A stretch of 64,000 nucleotides of DNA from Lachnospiraceae bacterium OF09-6. GTDB taxonomy: Bacteria > Bacillota > Clostridia > Lachnospirales > Lachnospiraceae. Position numbers and translations under genes: made by a program. The notes below the pieces were generated by a model. The model was not told where the DNA came from. It was given only the letters and a program-made list of their open reading frames with translations, and ran no database searches. Positions 19,608 to 25,965 of the stretch are shown here, in pieces; position 1 is the first letter of the stretch, and every line of letters starts with the position of its first letter. The stretch spans positions 62,001-126,000 of the forward strand of contig QUMM01000007.1 in the NCBI GenBank assembly GCA_003435055.1. The letters are read 5' to 3'.

Positions 19608-20645
19608 ATGAACAGACAAATAGCAGCAGGGGGAATGATACTTGGAAGCGCAATATTATTAAGCGGATGCCAGGTGACAGAGGAACGGCAAAGGGAAACA
19701 GCTTATACATCAGCAATCAGTCAGACGGAAACAGAGATTGATGAGAACCTGATAGTCGTGGGAGTATCCCAGGTAGGGGCAGAATCAGACTGGAGAATTG
19801 CGCAGACGAATTCCATTAAAGAGTCTCTGACTGCTGAGAATGGATTTTATATGATTTTTGATAATGCGCAGCAGAAGCAGGAAAATCAGATAAAGGCGAT
19901 ACGAAATTTTATTCTTCAGGAGGTAGATTATATCGTTCTGGATCCAATTGTTATGAGTGGCTGGGATAATGTGCTGCAGAATGCAAAAGAGGCGGAAATT
20001 CCCGTGATTCTGGTCGATCGCGATGTGGAAGTGGAAGATGACAGTCTGTACGTCACCAGTGTGGTGACGGATATGGTGGCAGAAGGACGCAATGCCGGCT
20101 ACTGGCTGGAGGACTATCTGGAAAAACAGGGAAGAGAAGATGAGGATATTCAGATTGTCATGCTGCTGGGAACGGAAGGGGCATCTGCACAGATCGGCCG
20201 TACGAAAGGATTTACAGAAATAGCAGGTCAGCATGAGAACTGGAAGATACTGGAACAGCTTGACGGGGATTTTACGCAGGCCAAGGGACGGGAATCTATG
20301 GAAACGCTTCTGAAGAAATATGATGACATTGATGTGGTAATCAGTGAAAATGATAATATGACATTTGGCGCCATAGATGCAATACAGGATGCCGGAAGGA
20401 GCTGTGGTCCGGAAGGAGATATGATTATGATCTCCTTTGATGCAGTTCGGGCAGCACTGGAGGCTATGCAGGCGGGAGAAATCAATGCAGACTTTGAATG
20501 CAATCCGCTTCAGGGACCAAAGCTTGCGGAGACGATCAAACGTCTGGAAAATGGGGAAGAAGTAGAAAAAGTGCAGTATATTGAAGAAACTTATTTTGAC
20601 ACAACGATGGATCTGGAAACGTTAATTAGAGGAAGAGCGTATTAG
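19608..20645 (+). CDS. Second YtfQ-like sugar-binding lipoprotein
   Basis: 345-residue lipoprotein: hydrophobic signal with lipobox LLSGC, Cys at residue 21. The mature part is a YtfQ-type binding domain (VGVSQVGAESDWRIAQTNS, QQKQENQIKAIRNFILQEVD, DGDFTQAKGRESMETLL), clearly paralogous to 14812-15797 but diverged throughout. The gene begins 10 bases after an intrinsic terminator and so should be expressed at a lower level. A low-level, membrane-anchored second binding protein beside a YesM-type kinase could be the signalling subunit, as AraP is in Geobacillus; it could also simply widen substrate range. Confidence 0.9.
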   Translation: MNRQIAAGGMILGSAILLSGCQVTEERQRETAYTSAISQTETEIDENLIVVGVSQVGAESDWRIAQTNSIKESLTAENGFYMIFDNAQQKQENQIKAIRNFILQEVDYIVLDPIVMSGWDNVLQNAKEAEIPVILVDRDVEVEDDSLYVTSVVTDMVAEGRNAGYWLEDYLEKQGREDEDIQIVMLLGTEGASAQIGRTKGFTEIAGQHENWKILEQLDGDFTQAKGRESMETLLKKYDDIDVVISENDNMTFGAIDAIQDAGRSCGPEGDMIMISFDAVRAALEAMQAGEINADFECNPLQGPKLAETIKRLENGEEVEKVQYIEETYFDTTMDLETLIRGRAY

Positions 20646-20740
20646 AAAACTGAAAAAAGGAGCCATTGCACCGAAAAAAAGATCCTGATCAACTGACAGC
20701 GTAATGAATAAAATGAATCACAACCACACATTTTCTTAAT

Positions 20741-20769
20741 TTGCATGACGCATGTGATTGTGATATGAT
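20741..20769 (+). promoter_or_regulatory. Candidate promoter of ddh
   Basis: TTGCAT (20741-20746), 17-base spacer, TATGAT (20764-20769). Transcription would start near 20776, just before the hairpin at 20790-20821. Confidence 0.6.
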
Positions 20770-20789
20770 AAATCCCGTAAAGAGGACAG

Positions 20790-20821
20790 AAAAGCCGAAA
20801 ACTGGACAATTTTCGGCTTTT
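20790..20821. terminator. A/T-flanked hairpin upstream of ddh
   Basis: AAAAGCCGAAAA pairs with TTTTCGGCTTTT around CTGGACAA, 12 pairs with T tracts on both strands. It can end transcription from the second binding-protein gene. Because the ddh promoter lies upstream of it, it may also act as an attenuator in the ddh leader. Confidence 0.75.
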
Positions 20822-20849
20822 AGATTGGATAAAAAGGAGATTTAGGGAT

Positions 20850-21836
20850 ATGAGCAAAGTAAGAATTGGTATCATTGGCTATGGAAATATCGGACGCGGT
20901 GTAGAAGCTGCGATTAAGCAGAATCTGGACTGTGAGATGGCCGGAGTCTTTACAAGACGTGATCCGTCTACAGTAAAGATCACTACAGAAGGCGGAAAAG
21001 TATATCCAGTCAGCGAACTGGCAGATCATAAGGATGACATTGATGTCTGCATCGTATGCGGTGGAAGTGCAACCGATCTGCCAAAGCAGACTCCGGAAGT
21101 GGTAAAAATGTTCAATGTGGTAGACAGCTTTGACACTCATGCAAGAATTCCAGAGCATTTTGCAAATGTAGATGCAGCTGCAAAAGAAAGCGGACATGTG
21201 GGAATTATCTCAGTAGGCTGGGATCCGGGAATGTTTTCATTGAATCGTCTTTATGGCAATGTGATTCTTCCAGAAGGAAAGGATTACACATTCTGGGGAC
21301 GCGGTGTCAGCCAGGGACATTCTGATGCCATCAGACGTGTGGAAGGCGTACAGGATGCAAGACAGTATACGGTACCGGTAGAGGCCGCAGTAGAATCAGT
21401 TCGTAATGGAGAGAATCCGGAACTGACTACCAGACAGAAGCATACCAGAGAATGCTATGTAGTAGCAAAAGAAGGCGCAGATCTGAAGCAGATCGAACAT
21501 GATATTGTAACAATGCCGAACTACTTTGCAGATTATGATACAACGGTTCACTTTATTTCACAGGAAGAACTGGACAAAAACCATAAAGGAATTCCACACG
21601 GTGGATTCGTGATCCGCAGTGGTGCAACCGGAGATGGAACAAACAAGCACATCATCGAATACAGACTGAAGTTGGATTCCAATCCGGAATTCACATCCAG
21701 CATTCTGGTAGCATACGCAAGAGCAGCCAAGAGACTGGCAGATGAAGGCGTATCCGGATGCAAGACCGTATTTGATATCGCACCGGCCTATCTGTCTGCA
21801 ATGAGCGGAGAAGAGATCCGTGCACATCTGCTGTAG
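20850..21836 (+). CDS. ddh: meso-Diaminopimelate dehydrogenase
   Basis: 328-residue NADPH-dependent enzyme making meso-diaminopimelate from tetrahydrodipicolinate in one step, for lysine and peptidoglycan synthesis. N-terminal Rossmann motif IGIIGYGNIGRGVEAAI (residues 5-21), then the family signatures VDSFDTHARIPEH and SVGWDPGMFSLNR and GRGVSQGHSDAIRR. Length and motifs match Corynebacterium/Clostridium Ddh. AAAAAGGAG lies 13 bases upstream of the ATG. It stands alone between terminators. Confidence 0.95.
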   Translation: MSKVRIGIIGYGNIGRGVEAAIKQNLDCEMAGVFTRRDPSTVKITTEGGKVYPVSELADHKDDIDVCIVCGGSATDLPKQTPEVVKMFNVVDSFDTHARIPEHFANVDAAAKESGHVGIISVGWDPGMFSLNRLYGNVILPEGKDYTFWGRGVSQGHSDAIRRVEGVQDARQYTVPVEAAVESVRNGENPELTTRQKHTRECYVVAKEGADLKQIEHDIVTMPNYFADYDTTVHFISQEELDKNHKGIPHGGFVIRSGATGDGTNKHIIEYRLKLDSNPEFTSSILVAYARAAKRLADEGVSGCKTVFDIAPAYLSAMSGEEIRAHLL

Positions 21837-21847
21837 AAAATGTAATG

Positions 21848-21888
21848 ACCACATGCTATGCAATGGAATAGTATGTGGTTATTTTTTT
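21848..21888 (+). terminator. Terminator of ddh
   Basis: ACCACATGCTAT pairs with ATAGTATGTGGT (one G-U), followed by TATTTTTTT. Confidence 0.9.
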
Positions 21889-21909
21889 GAACATATGCTA
21901 AATGATAAG

Positions 21910-21938
21910 TTGCTATAAATAACAAAATGAGATATAAT
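21910..21938 (+). promoter_or_regulatory. Promoter of the small hydrophobic peptide gene
   Basis: TTGCTA (21910-21915), exact 17-base spacer, consensus TATAAT (21933-21938). Transcription should start near 21945, leaving about 70 bases of leader. Confidence 0.75.
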
Positions 21939-22014
21939 GAAAAACATAATTGAACAGAAGTCAGGGGATAGATCTGATGATTTTCTTCGGAAATAAAAAA
22001 CGGAGGAAAAGGAG

Positions 22015-22098
22015 ATGAACACAATGGAAGTATTGACACTGGTGTTAGTAATTTTTAATGTGTTGACATACATAGAAAATCCTCAGAAACGAAAATAG
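22015..22098 (+). CDS. Small hydrophobic peptide, candidate type I toxin
   Basis: 27-residue peptide with one membrane-spanning stretch (LTLVLVIFNVLTYI, residues 7-20) and a basic tail PQKRK. There are two possible starts, each with its own ribosome site: GGAGG (22002-22006) is 8 bases from the ATG at 22015, and AAGGAG (22009-22014) is 9 bases from the in-frame ATG at 22024, giving 24 residues. It has a near-consensus promoter at 21910-21938. The layout (short hydrophobic peptide, basic end, convergent short RNA) is that of type I toxins such as TxpA, BsrG or the C. difficile CD2907.1 group; a resemblance to holin-like toxins (Hol-Tox) is possible. Toxicity is inference. Confidence 0.6.
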   Translation: MNTMEVLTLVLVIFNVLTYIENPQKRK

Positions 22099-22196
22099 CT
22101 ATCCTCTATGACCGTAGAGGATAGCTAGTAACTATAAATTATTCATGCATCCGAAGCAAAATCACTAGACTCACGACTGTCTTTTGATTACTTCTA
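22090..22196 (-). ncRNA. Predicted convergent antisense RNA, candidate antitoxin
   Basis: A minus-strand promoter (TTGAAA, 17 bases, TATAAT at 22230-22202) would start a transcript near 22195. A perfect 12-bp hairpin (22127-22096 read on the minus strand) followed by TTTTCGTTT would end it near 22090. The product of about 105 bases would pair with the 3' end of the peptide message, including its stop codon. This is the convergent overlap seen in RatA/TxpA-type antitoxin RNAs. Predicted from signals only; ends are approximate. Confidence 0.5.
22096..22127. terminator. Perfect hairpin overlapping the peptide stop codon
   Basis: TAGCTATCCTCT pairs perfectly with AGAGGATAGCTA around ATGACCGT. 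The first three bases are the peptide's stop codon. A T-rich tail exists only on the minus strand (TTTTCGTTTC), so it is a terminator for leftward transcription and a 3' structure for the rightward message. Confidence 0.75.
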
Positions 22197-22201
22197 AGTA
22201 G

Positions 22202-22230
22202 ATTATACATATGGCGCTTGATTTTTTCAA
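22202..22230 (-). promoter_or_regulatory. Minus-strand promoter facing the peptide gene
   Basis: TTGAAA (complement of 22225-22230), exact 17-base spacer, TATAAT (complement of 22202-22207). The spacer and -35 lie within a 14-bp hairpin-forming dyad (22208-22240), which may matter for its regulation. Confidence 0.65.
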
Positions 22231-22273
22231 GTGTCATATGGCAAAAAAAATGCAAAATAATATAAAAAAGTGC

Positions 22274-22302
22274 TTGACGAATGGCATAATTCATTGTATA
22301 CT
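22274..22302 (+). promoter_or_regulatory. tRNA operon promoter
   Basis: TTGACG (22274-22279), 17-base spacer, TATACT (22297-22302), 30 bases before tRNA-Val. Confidence 0.85.
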
Positions 22303-22332
22303 AATGAAGTGTTCGAGAGAACCGATCAATGT

Positions 22333-22405
22333 GGGGTCTTAGCTCAGCTGGGAGAGCATCTGCCTTACAAGCAGAGGGTCACAGGTTCGAGCCCTGTAGG
22401 CCCCA
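22333..22405 (+). tRNA. tRNA-Val (TAC)
   Basis: 73-base cloverleaf: acceptor GGGGTCT/AGGCCCC, anticodon arm CTGC-CTTACAA-GCAG with anticodon TAC, T arm CAGGTTCGAGCCCTG. The CCA end is not encoded. First of two tRNAs under one promoter. Confidence 0.96.
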
Positions 22406-22442
22406 CTTATTTTTTCGGTATGGAGCACAAAAACAAAAATAT

Positions 22443-22516
22443 GGCGGAATAGCTCAGTTGGCTAGAGCACACGGTTCATACCCGTGGTGTCGAGAGTTCA
22501 AATCTCCCTTCCGCTA
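22443..22516 (+). tRNA. tRNA-Met (CAT)
   Basis: 74-base cloverleaf: acceptor GGCGGAA/TTCCGCT with a G-U at the first pair, anticodon arm CACGG-TTCATAC-CCGTG, T arm GAGAGTTCAAATCTC. The fully paired acceptor and the lack of three G-C pairs in the anticodon stem argue for an elongator Met tRNA (or a CAT tRNA-Ile modified to lysidine) rather than the initiator. No encoded CCA. Confidence 0.93.
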
Positions 22517-22524
22517 CTACACAG

Positions 22525-22549
22525 CCTGGACAGTTTGTCCAGGTTTTTT
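22525..22549 (+). terminator. tRNA operon terminator
   Basis: CCTGGAC-AGTTT-GTCCAGG followed by six T. Confidence 0.93.
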
Positions 22550-22674
22550 CGTTTCTTATTACACACAGATTTTACATAATCTTTTCATTTCCCTGATAGC
22601 AAATTTTACACACAACCCATAAATCCCTTATAGAAGTTCCAACAAGGGAACTGACGTGAGGAGGAAAATAAAAC

Positions 22675-22911
22675 ATGAAGAAAAAAACACTGGCAGCATT
22701 TCTGGTGATGAGTACCGTTATGGCATCTGCTTTTGTATGTTATGCAGACGATGCAGTGGATTTGAATGCAGCATCACTGGATGAGATTACGGAAAAAGCA
22801 AAAGAAGAAGGCACTGTTGAATCCGTAGGCATGCCGGATATATGGGCAAACTGGGGATTAAGCTGGAAGGTACTGGAAGAAGAATATGGAATCAGCCATG
22901 CTATAGATTGA
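22675..22911 (+). pseudogene. N-terminal remnant of an ABC substrate-binding protein
   Basis: 78 residues: a clean signal peptide (residues 1-24, ending CYADDA) followed by the start of an extracellular solute-binding domain (LDEITEKAKEEGTVESVGMP, WANWGLSWKVLEEEYGI), which in this family continues for some 300 more residues. Here it ends at TGA after SHAID and the next 120 bases do not resume the domain in any frame. A strong GAGGAGG site is still present. Either a decayed gene or a relic kept as a short secreted peptide. Confidence 0.6.
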
Positions 22912-23033
22912 AACTATAACAGGATATTTTTTCCATATATTAGACAGCATAAACCTACTGTGTTACTATGATTACAACAAAAAACGAAAACATACATCGA
23001 AATATCATATAGAGAACACGGAGGAGAACAATC

Positions 23034-24338
23034 ATGGCAAACATTAACGATTCTAAAAACTGGGGATTTGAAACAAAACAGCTGCATATCGGACAAGAAC
23101 AGGCTGATCCTGTCACCGATGCAAGAGCCGTTCCGATTTACGCAACAACTTCTTATGTATTCCATAATTCACAGCATGCAGCAGATAGATTTGGTTTAAG
23201 AGATGCAGGAAATATCTATGGAAGACTGACGAACCCGACCGAGAGCGTATTTGAAGAACGTATCGCAGCACTGGAAGGTGGAAGTGCAGCACTGGCTGTA
23301 GCATCTGGAGCAGCAGCAATTTCCTATACATTCCAGGCACTGGCAAAATCCGGTGAACATATCGTAGCAGCAAAGACGATCTACGGCGGAACATCCAATC
23401 TGCTGGCGCATACTCTGCCACTGACAGCCGGAATTACCACAACGTTTGTAGATCCGGAAGTAGAAGGTTCCTTTGAAGCAGCCATTCAGGAAAATACCAA
23501 AGCAATCTTTATCGAGACACTGGGAAATCCAAATTCCAACCTGATTGATATTGAAGCAGTTGCAAAAGTAGCCCATGCACACAATATTCCACTGGTAGTG
23601 GATTCCACATTTGCGACACCTTTCCTGATTCGTCCATTGGAATACGGAGCAGATATCGTAGTACATTCTGCAACGAAATTCATCGGTGGACATGGAACTG
23701 CCATCGGTGGTGTGATCATCGACGGAGGAAGCTTTGACTGGAAAGCATCCGGCAAATATCCATGGATCTCAGATCCAAATCCAAGCTATCACGGAGTATC
23801 CTTCAGCGAAGCAGCAGGACCGGCAGCATTTGTAACCTATATCCGTGCCGTACTCCTTCGTGATACCGGTGCTACACTTTCTCCATTCCATGCATTTATC
23901 TTCCTGCAGGGTCTGGAAACACTTTCTCTGAGAGTAGAAAGACATGTAAGCAATGCACTGAAGATTGTAGAATACCTGAACAATCATCCACAGGTAGAAG
24001 CAGTACATCATCCATCACTGCCAAGTGAACCAAGCCACGAACTTTACAAAAAATACCTTCCAAATGGTGGTGGATCCATTTTCACATTTGAGATCAAAGG
24101 GGATGAAAAGACGGCACAGAACTTCATCGATCATCTGTCCATTTTCTCACTGCTGGCCAATGTAGCTGATGTAAAATCGCTGGTTATTCATCCAGCTACT
24201 ACTACACACAGTCAGTGCACCGAAGAAGAACTGTTAGATCAGGGCATCAAGCCAAATACCATCCGTCTTTCTATCGGTATTGAAAAAGTAGAAGACCTGA
24301 TTGCGGCACTGGATGCAGCATTCGAAGCAGTAAAATAA
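23034..24338 (+). CDS. metY: O-acetylhomoserine sulfhydrylase (MetY/Met17)
   Basis: 434-residue PLP enzyme of the Cys/Met metabolism class, making homocysteine from O-acetylhomoserine and sulfide. PLP-binding Lys is in VVHSATKFIGGHGTAIGG (about residues 205-222); YGRLTNPTESVFEERIAALEGG and SGAAAISYTFQALAKSGEH are family signatures. The length of about 430 favours MetY over the 380-residue MetB/MetC group. A GGAGGAG site precedes the ATG. No SAM riboswitch is recognisable in the 120-base upstream gap. Convergent with luxS, with which it shares the homocysteine pool. Confidence 0.94.
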   Translation: MANINDSKNWGFETKQLHIGQEQADPVTDARAVPIYATTSYVFHNSQHAADRFGLRDAGNIYGRLTNPTESVFEERIAALEGGSAALAVASGAAAISYTFQALAKSGEHIVAAKTIYGGTSNLLAHTLPLTAGITTTFVDPEVEGSFEAAIQENTKAIFIETLGNPNSNLIDIEAVAKVAHAHNIPLVVDSTFATPFLIRPLEYGADIVVHSATKFIGGHGTAIGGVIIDGGSFDWKASGKYPWISDPNPSYHGVSFSEAAGPAAFVTYIRAVLLRDTGATLSPFHAFIFLQGLETLSLRVERHVSNALKIVEYLNNHPQVEAVHHPSLPSEPSHELYKKYLPNGGGSIFTFEIKGDEKTAQNFIDHLSIFSLLANVADVKSLVIHPATTTHSQCTEEELLDQGIKPNTIRLSIGIEKVEDLIAALDAAFEAVK

Positions 24339-24345
24339 GAAAAAC

Positions 24346-24370
24346 AAGCCCACGGTGTTGCCGTGGGCTT
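24346..24370. terminator. Bidirectional terminator of metY and luxS
   Basis: AAGCCCACGG-TGTTG-CCGTGGGCTT. The minus strand continues with GTTTTTCTTATTTTA, so it is strongest for luxS; on the plus strand the tail is TTTAAAA. Confidence 0.88.
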
Positions 24371-24379
24371 TAAAATGCA

Positions 24380-24856
24380 TTAGTCGTGATATACGAGACG
24401 GTCCTCGGTGATATTCTCCAGTACCTGAAGATAACGGTTTGCCCAGTAGTGAGCCATGGAAAGATTCAGATCCAGATAGTTACCGCAGTCTCTTGCAGAA
24501 GCACCAGGAATCTGACCTTCATAATCACGGATAAACTGATACATCTCGATCATCAGATCTACGATATCTTTCGATTCATAATCGCCAGCCAGGATCAGAT
24601 AAAATCCGGTACGGCAGCCCATCGGTCCAAAATAAACAGTCTTATCTTTGTATTCCGGATGGTTGCGCAGGAAAGTAGCACCCAGATGTTCGATGGCATG
24701 AATCTCAGCGGTATTCATCACCGGTTCCAGATTCGGGGTGGTCATACGCAGATCAAAGGTAGTCAGAACCTCAGCACCTATATGATCCTTGCGGGATACG
24801 TAGACTCCTGGTCTTAAAGTAAGATGATTGACAGTAAAGCTTGCTATTTTTTCCAT
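24380..24856 (-). CDS. luxS: S-ribosylhomocysteine lyase LuxS
   Basis: 158-residue metalloenzyme that splits S-ribosylhomocysteine into homocysteine and the autoinducer-2 precursor DPD. Metal ligands are in HAIEHLGATFLRNH (the H-x3-H pair, about residues 53-57) and in SARDCGNYLDL (Cys near 126); the catalytic Cys is in GPMGCRTGFYL (near 83). Length and all catalytic residues are normal. AAAGGAG lies 10 bases upstream of the ATG. Pairs functionally with metY opposite in recycling of the methionine cycle. Confidence 0.97.
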   Translation of the reverse strand: MEKIASFTVNHLTLRPGVYVSRKDHIGAEVLTTFDLRMTTPNLEPVMNTAEIHAIEHLGATFLRNHPEYKDKTVYFGPMGCRTGFYLILAGDYESKDIVDLMIEMYQFIRDYEGQIPGASARDCGNYLDLNLSMAHYWANRYLQVLENITEDRLVYHD

Positions 24857-24981
24857 AATAAGATTCTCCTTTATTTCATAGCGCTATCAATGTAAAATGT
24901 TGCTTTATCCCTTAGTATGAAGCAAGAAATGGGAAAAGTCAATCTTCATAAAAAATTCACAAATTATTATAGAACAGGGTA

Positions 24982-25009
24982 TTGAATTTTCTGAAAAAAG
25001 TGGTAGAAT
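24982..25009 (+). promoter_or_regulatory. Promoter of the small lipoprotein gene
   Basis: TTGAAT (24982-24987), 16-base spacer, TAGAAT (25004-25009). Confidence 0.55.
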
Positions 25010-25055
25010 AGCTTCAGTGTTAAAGAAAAGCACGGATAAAGAGGAGGAAATTATC

Positions 25056-25292
25056 ATGAAAAAGAAATTATTAGCATTAACAGCAGTCGTTGCATTAGCA
25101 GGTGTTGTTATGGTTGGATGTGGAAGCAGCAAGAAAGAAACAGAAGCAGCTACAGAGGCAGCTACAACAGCTGTTACAGAAGCTACAGAAGCAGCTTCCG
25201 AAGCTGAAACAACTGTTGACACAGAAGAAGCTACAGAAGCAGCTACTACAGAGGCAGCTTCCGAAGCAGCTACAACAGAAGCAGCAGAATAA
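25056..25292 (+). CDS. Small Ala/Glu/Thr-rich lipoprotein
   Basis: 78 residues: signal sequence with lipobox VGC (Cys at about residue 22), a GSSKKETE linker, then about 50 residues of low-complexity EAATEAATTA-type repeats up to the stop. In related bacteria such Thr/Glu/Ala segments are linkers between the lipid anchor and a folded domain; here no domain follows. GAGGAGG site, own promoter and own terminator show it is a stand-alone expressed gene. Function unknown; it may be a surface spacer or a truncated lipoprotein. Confidence 0.75.
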   Translation: MKKKLLALTAVVALAGVVMVGCGSSKKETEAATEAATTAVTEATEAASEAETTVDTEEATEAATTEAASEAATTEAAE

Positions 25293-25318
25293 TTCATTTC
25301 GAATTAAGATGCGAACAG

Positions 25319-25352
25319 GCACTGTGAGAATTTTCTCACGGTGCTTTTTTTT
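25319..25352 (+). terminator. Terminator of the small lipoprotein gene
   Basis: GCACTGTGAGAA pairs with TTCTCACGGTGC, followed by eight T. Confidence 0.92.
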
Positions 25353-25412
25353 ATGCGCTGTTTAGTGTATACTAAATAGCAGAAAATAAGAGAAGAAGAA
25401 AGGAGTCGGACA

Positions 25413-25961
25413 ATGAGAGCAGGAATGGGATATGATGTGCACCGTCTGGTGGAAGGACGCAAGCTAATTCTGGGAGGTGTGGAGATTCCTTATGAAAAAG
25501 GGCTGCTGGGACATTCCGATGCAGATGTACTGCTGCATGCAATTATGGATGCACTTCTGGGAGCGGCAGCTCTGGGAGATATCGGAAAACATTTCCCGGA
25601 TACGGATCCAGCCTATGAAGGTGCTTCCAGCATGAAGCTTCTGGAACATGTGGGTGCACTTCTGGAAGATCATAACTATGTAATTGAGAATATAGATGCA
25701 ACGATTATTGCGCAGAGACCGAAGATGCTGCCGCACATTCCTCAGATGGTAAAAAATGTTGCCGGTGCCCTGGGATTGGAAGAAAACCAGGTAAATATTA
25801 AAGCAACCACGGAGGAAGGTCTGGGATTTACCGGAAGCGGAGAAGGCATTTCCTCACAGGCCATCTGTATGCTGACACCGGTGATGGATATCAGCAGTTT
25901 TGATTATATGGGACAGGCTGGCGGAGGCTGTGCAGGCTGTGGCGGCTGTCAGAACAGGTAA
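25413..25961 (+). CDS. ispF: 2-C-methyl-D-erythritol 2,4-cyclodiphosphate synthase IspF, Cys-rich tail
   Basis: 182-residue enzyme of the non-mevalonate isoprenoid pathway. The zinc-binding D-x-H is in MGYDVHRL (residues 6-13), with the third ligand His in [20 protein letters not shown] (about 30-49); [16 protein letters not shown] closes the normal domain near residue 153. About 24 extra residues follow, ending [13 protein letters not shown], which IspF does not normally have. Gly/Cys-rich tails of this kind can bind metal or be modified. AAAGGAG precedes the ATG, and the next gene begins 4 bases after the stop. Confidence 0.93.
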   Translation: MRAGMGYDVHRLVEGRKLILGGVEIPYEKGLLGHSDADVLLHAIMDALLGAAALGDIGKHFPDTDPAYEGASSMKLLEHVGALLEDHNYVIENIDATIIAQRPKMLPHIPQMVKNVAGALGLEENQVNIKATTEEGLGFTGSGEGISSQAICMLTPVMDISSFDYMGQAGGGCAGCGGCQNR

Positions 25962-25965
25962 GACG

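Noticed and set aside
22912-23033. SAM (S-box) riboswitch before metY
   Set aside because: The gap is short and AT-rich with no recognisable S-box stems.
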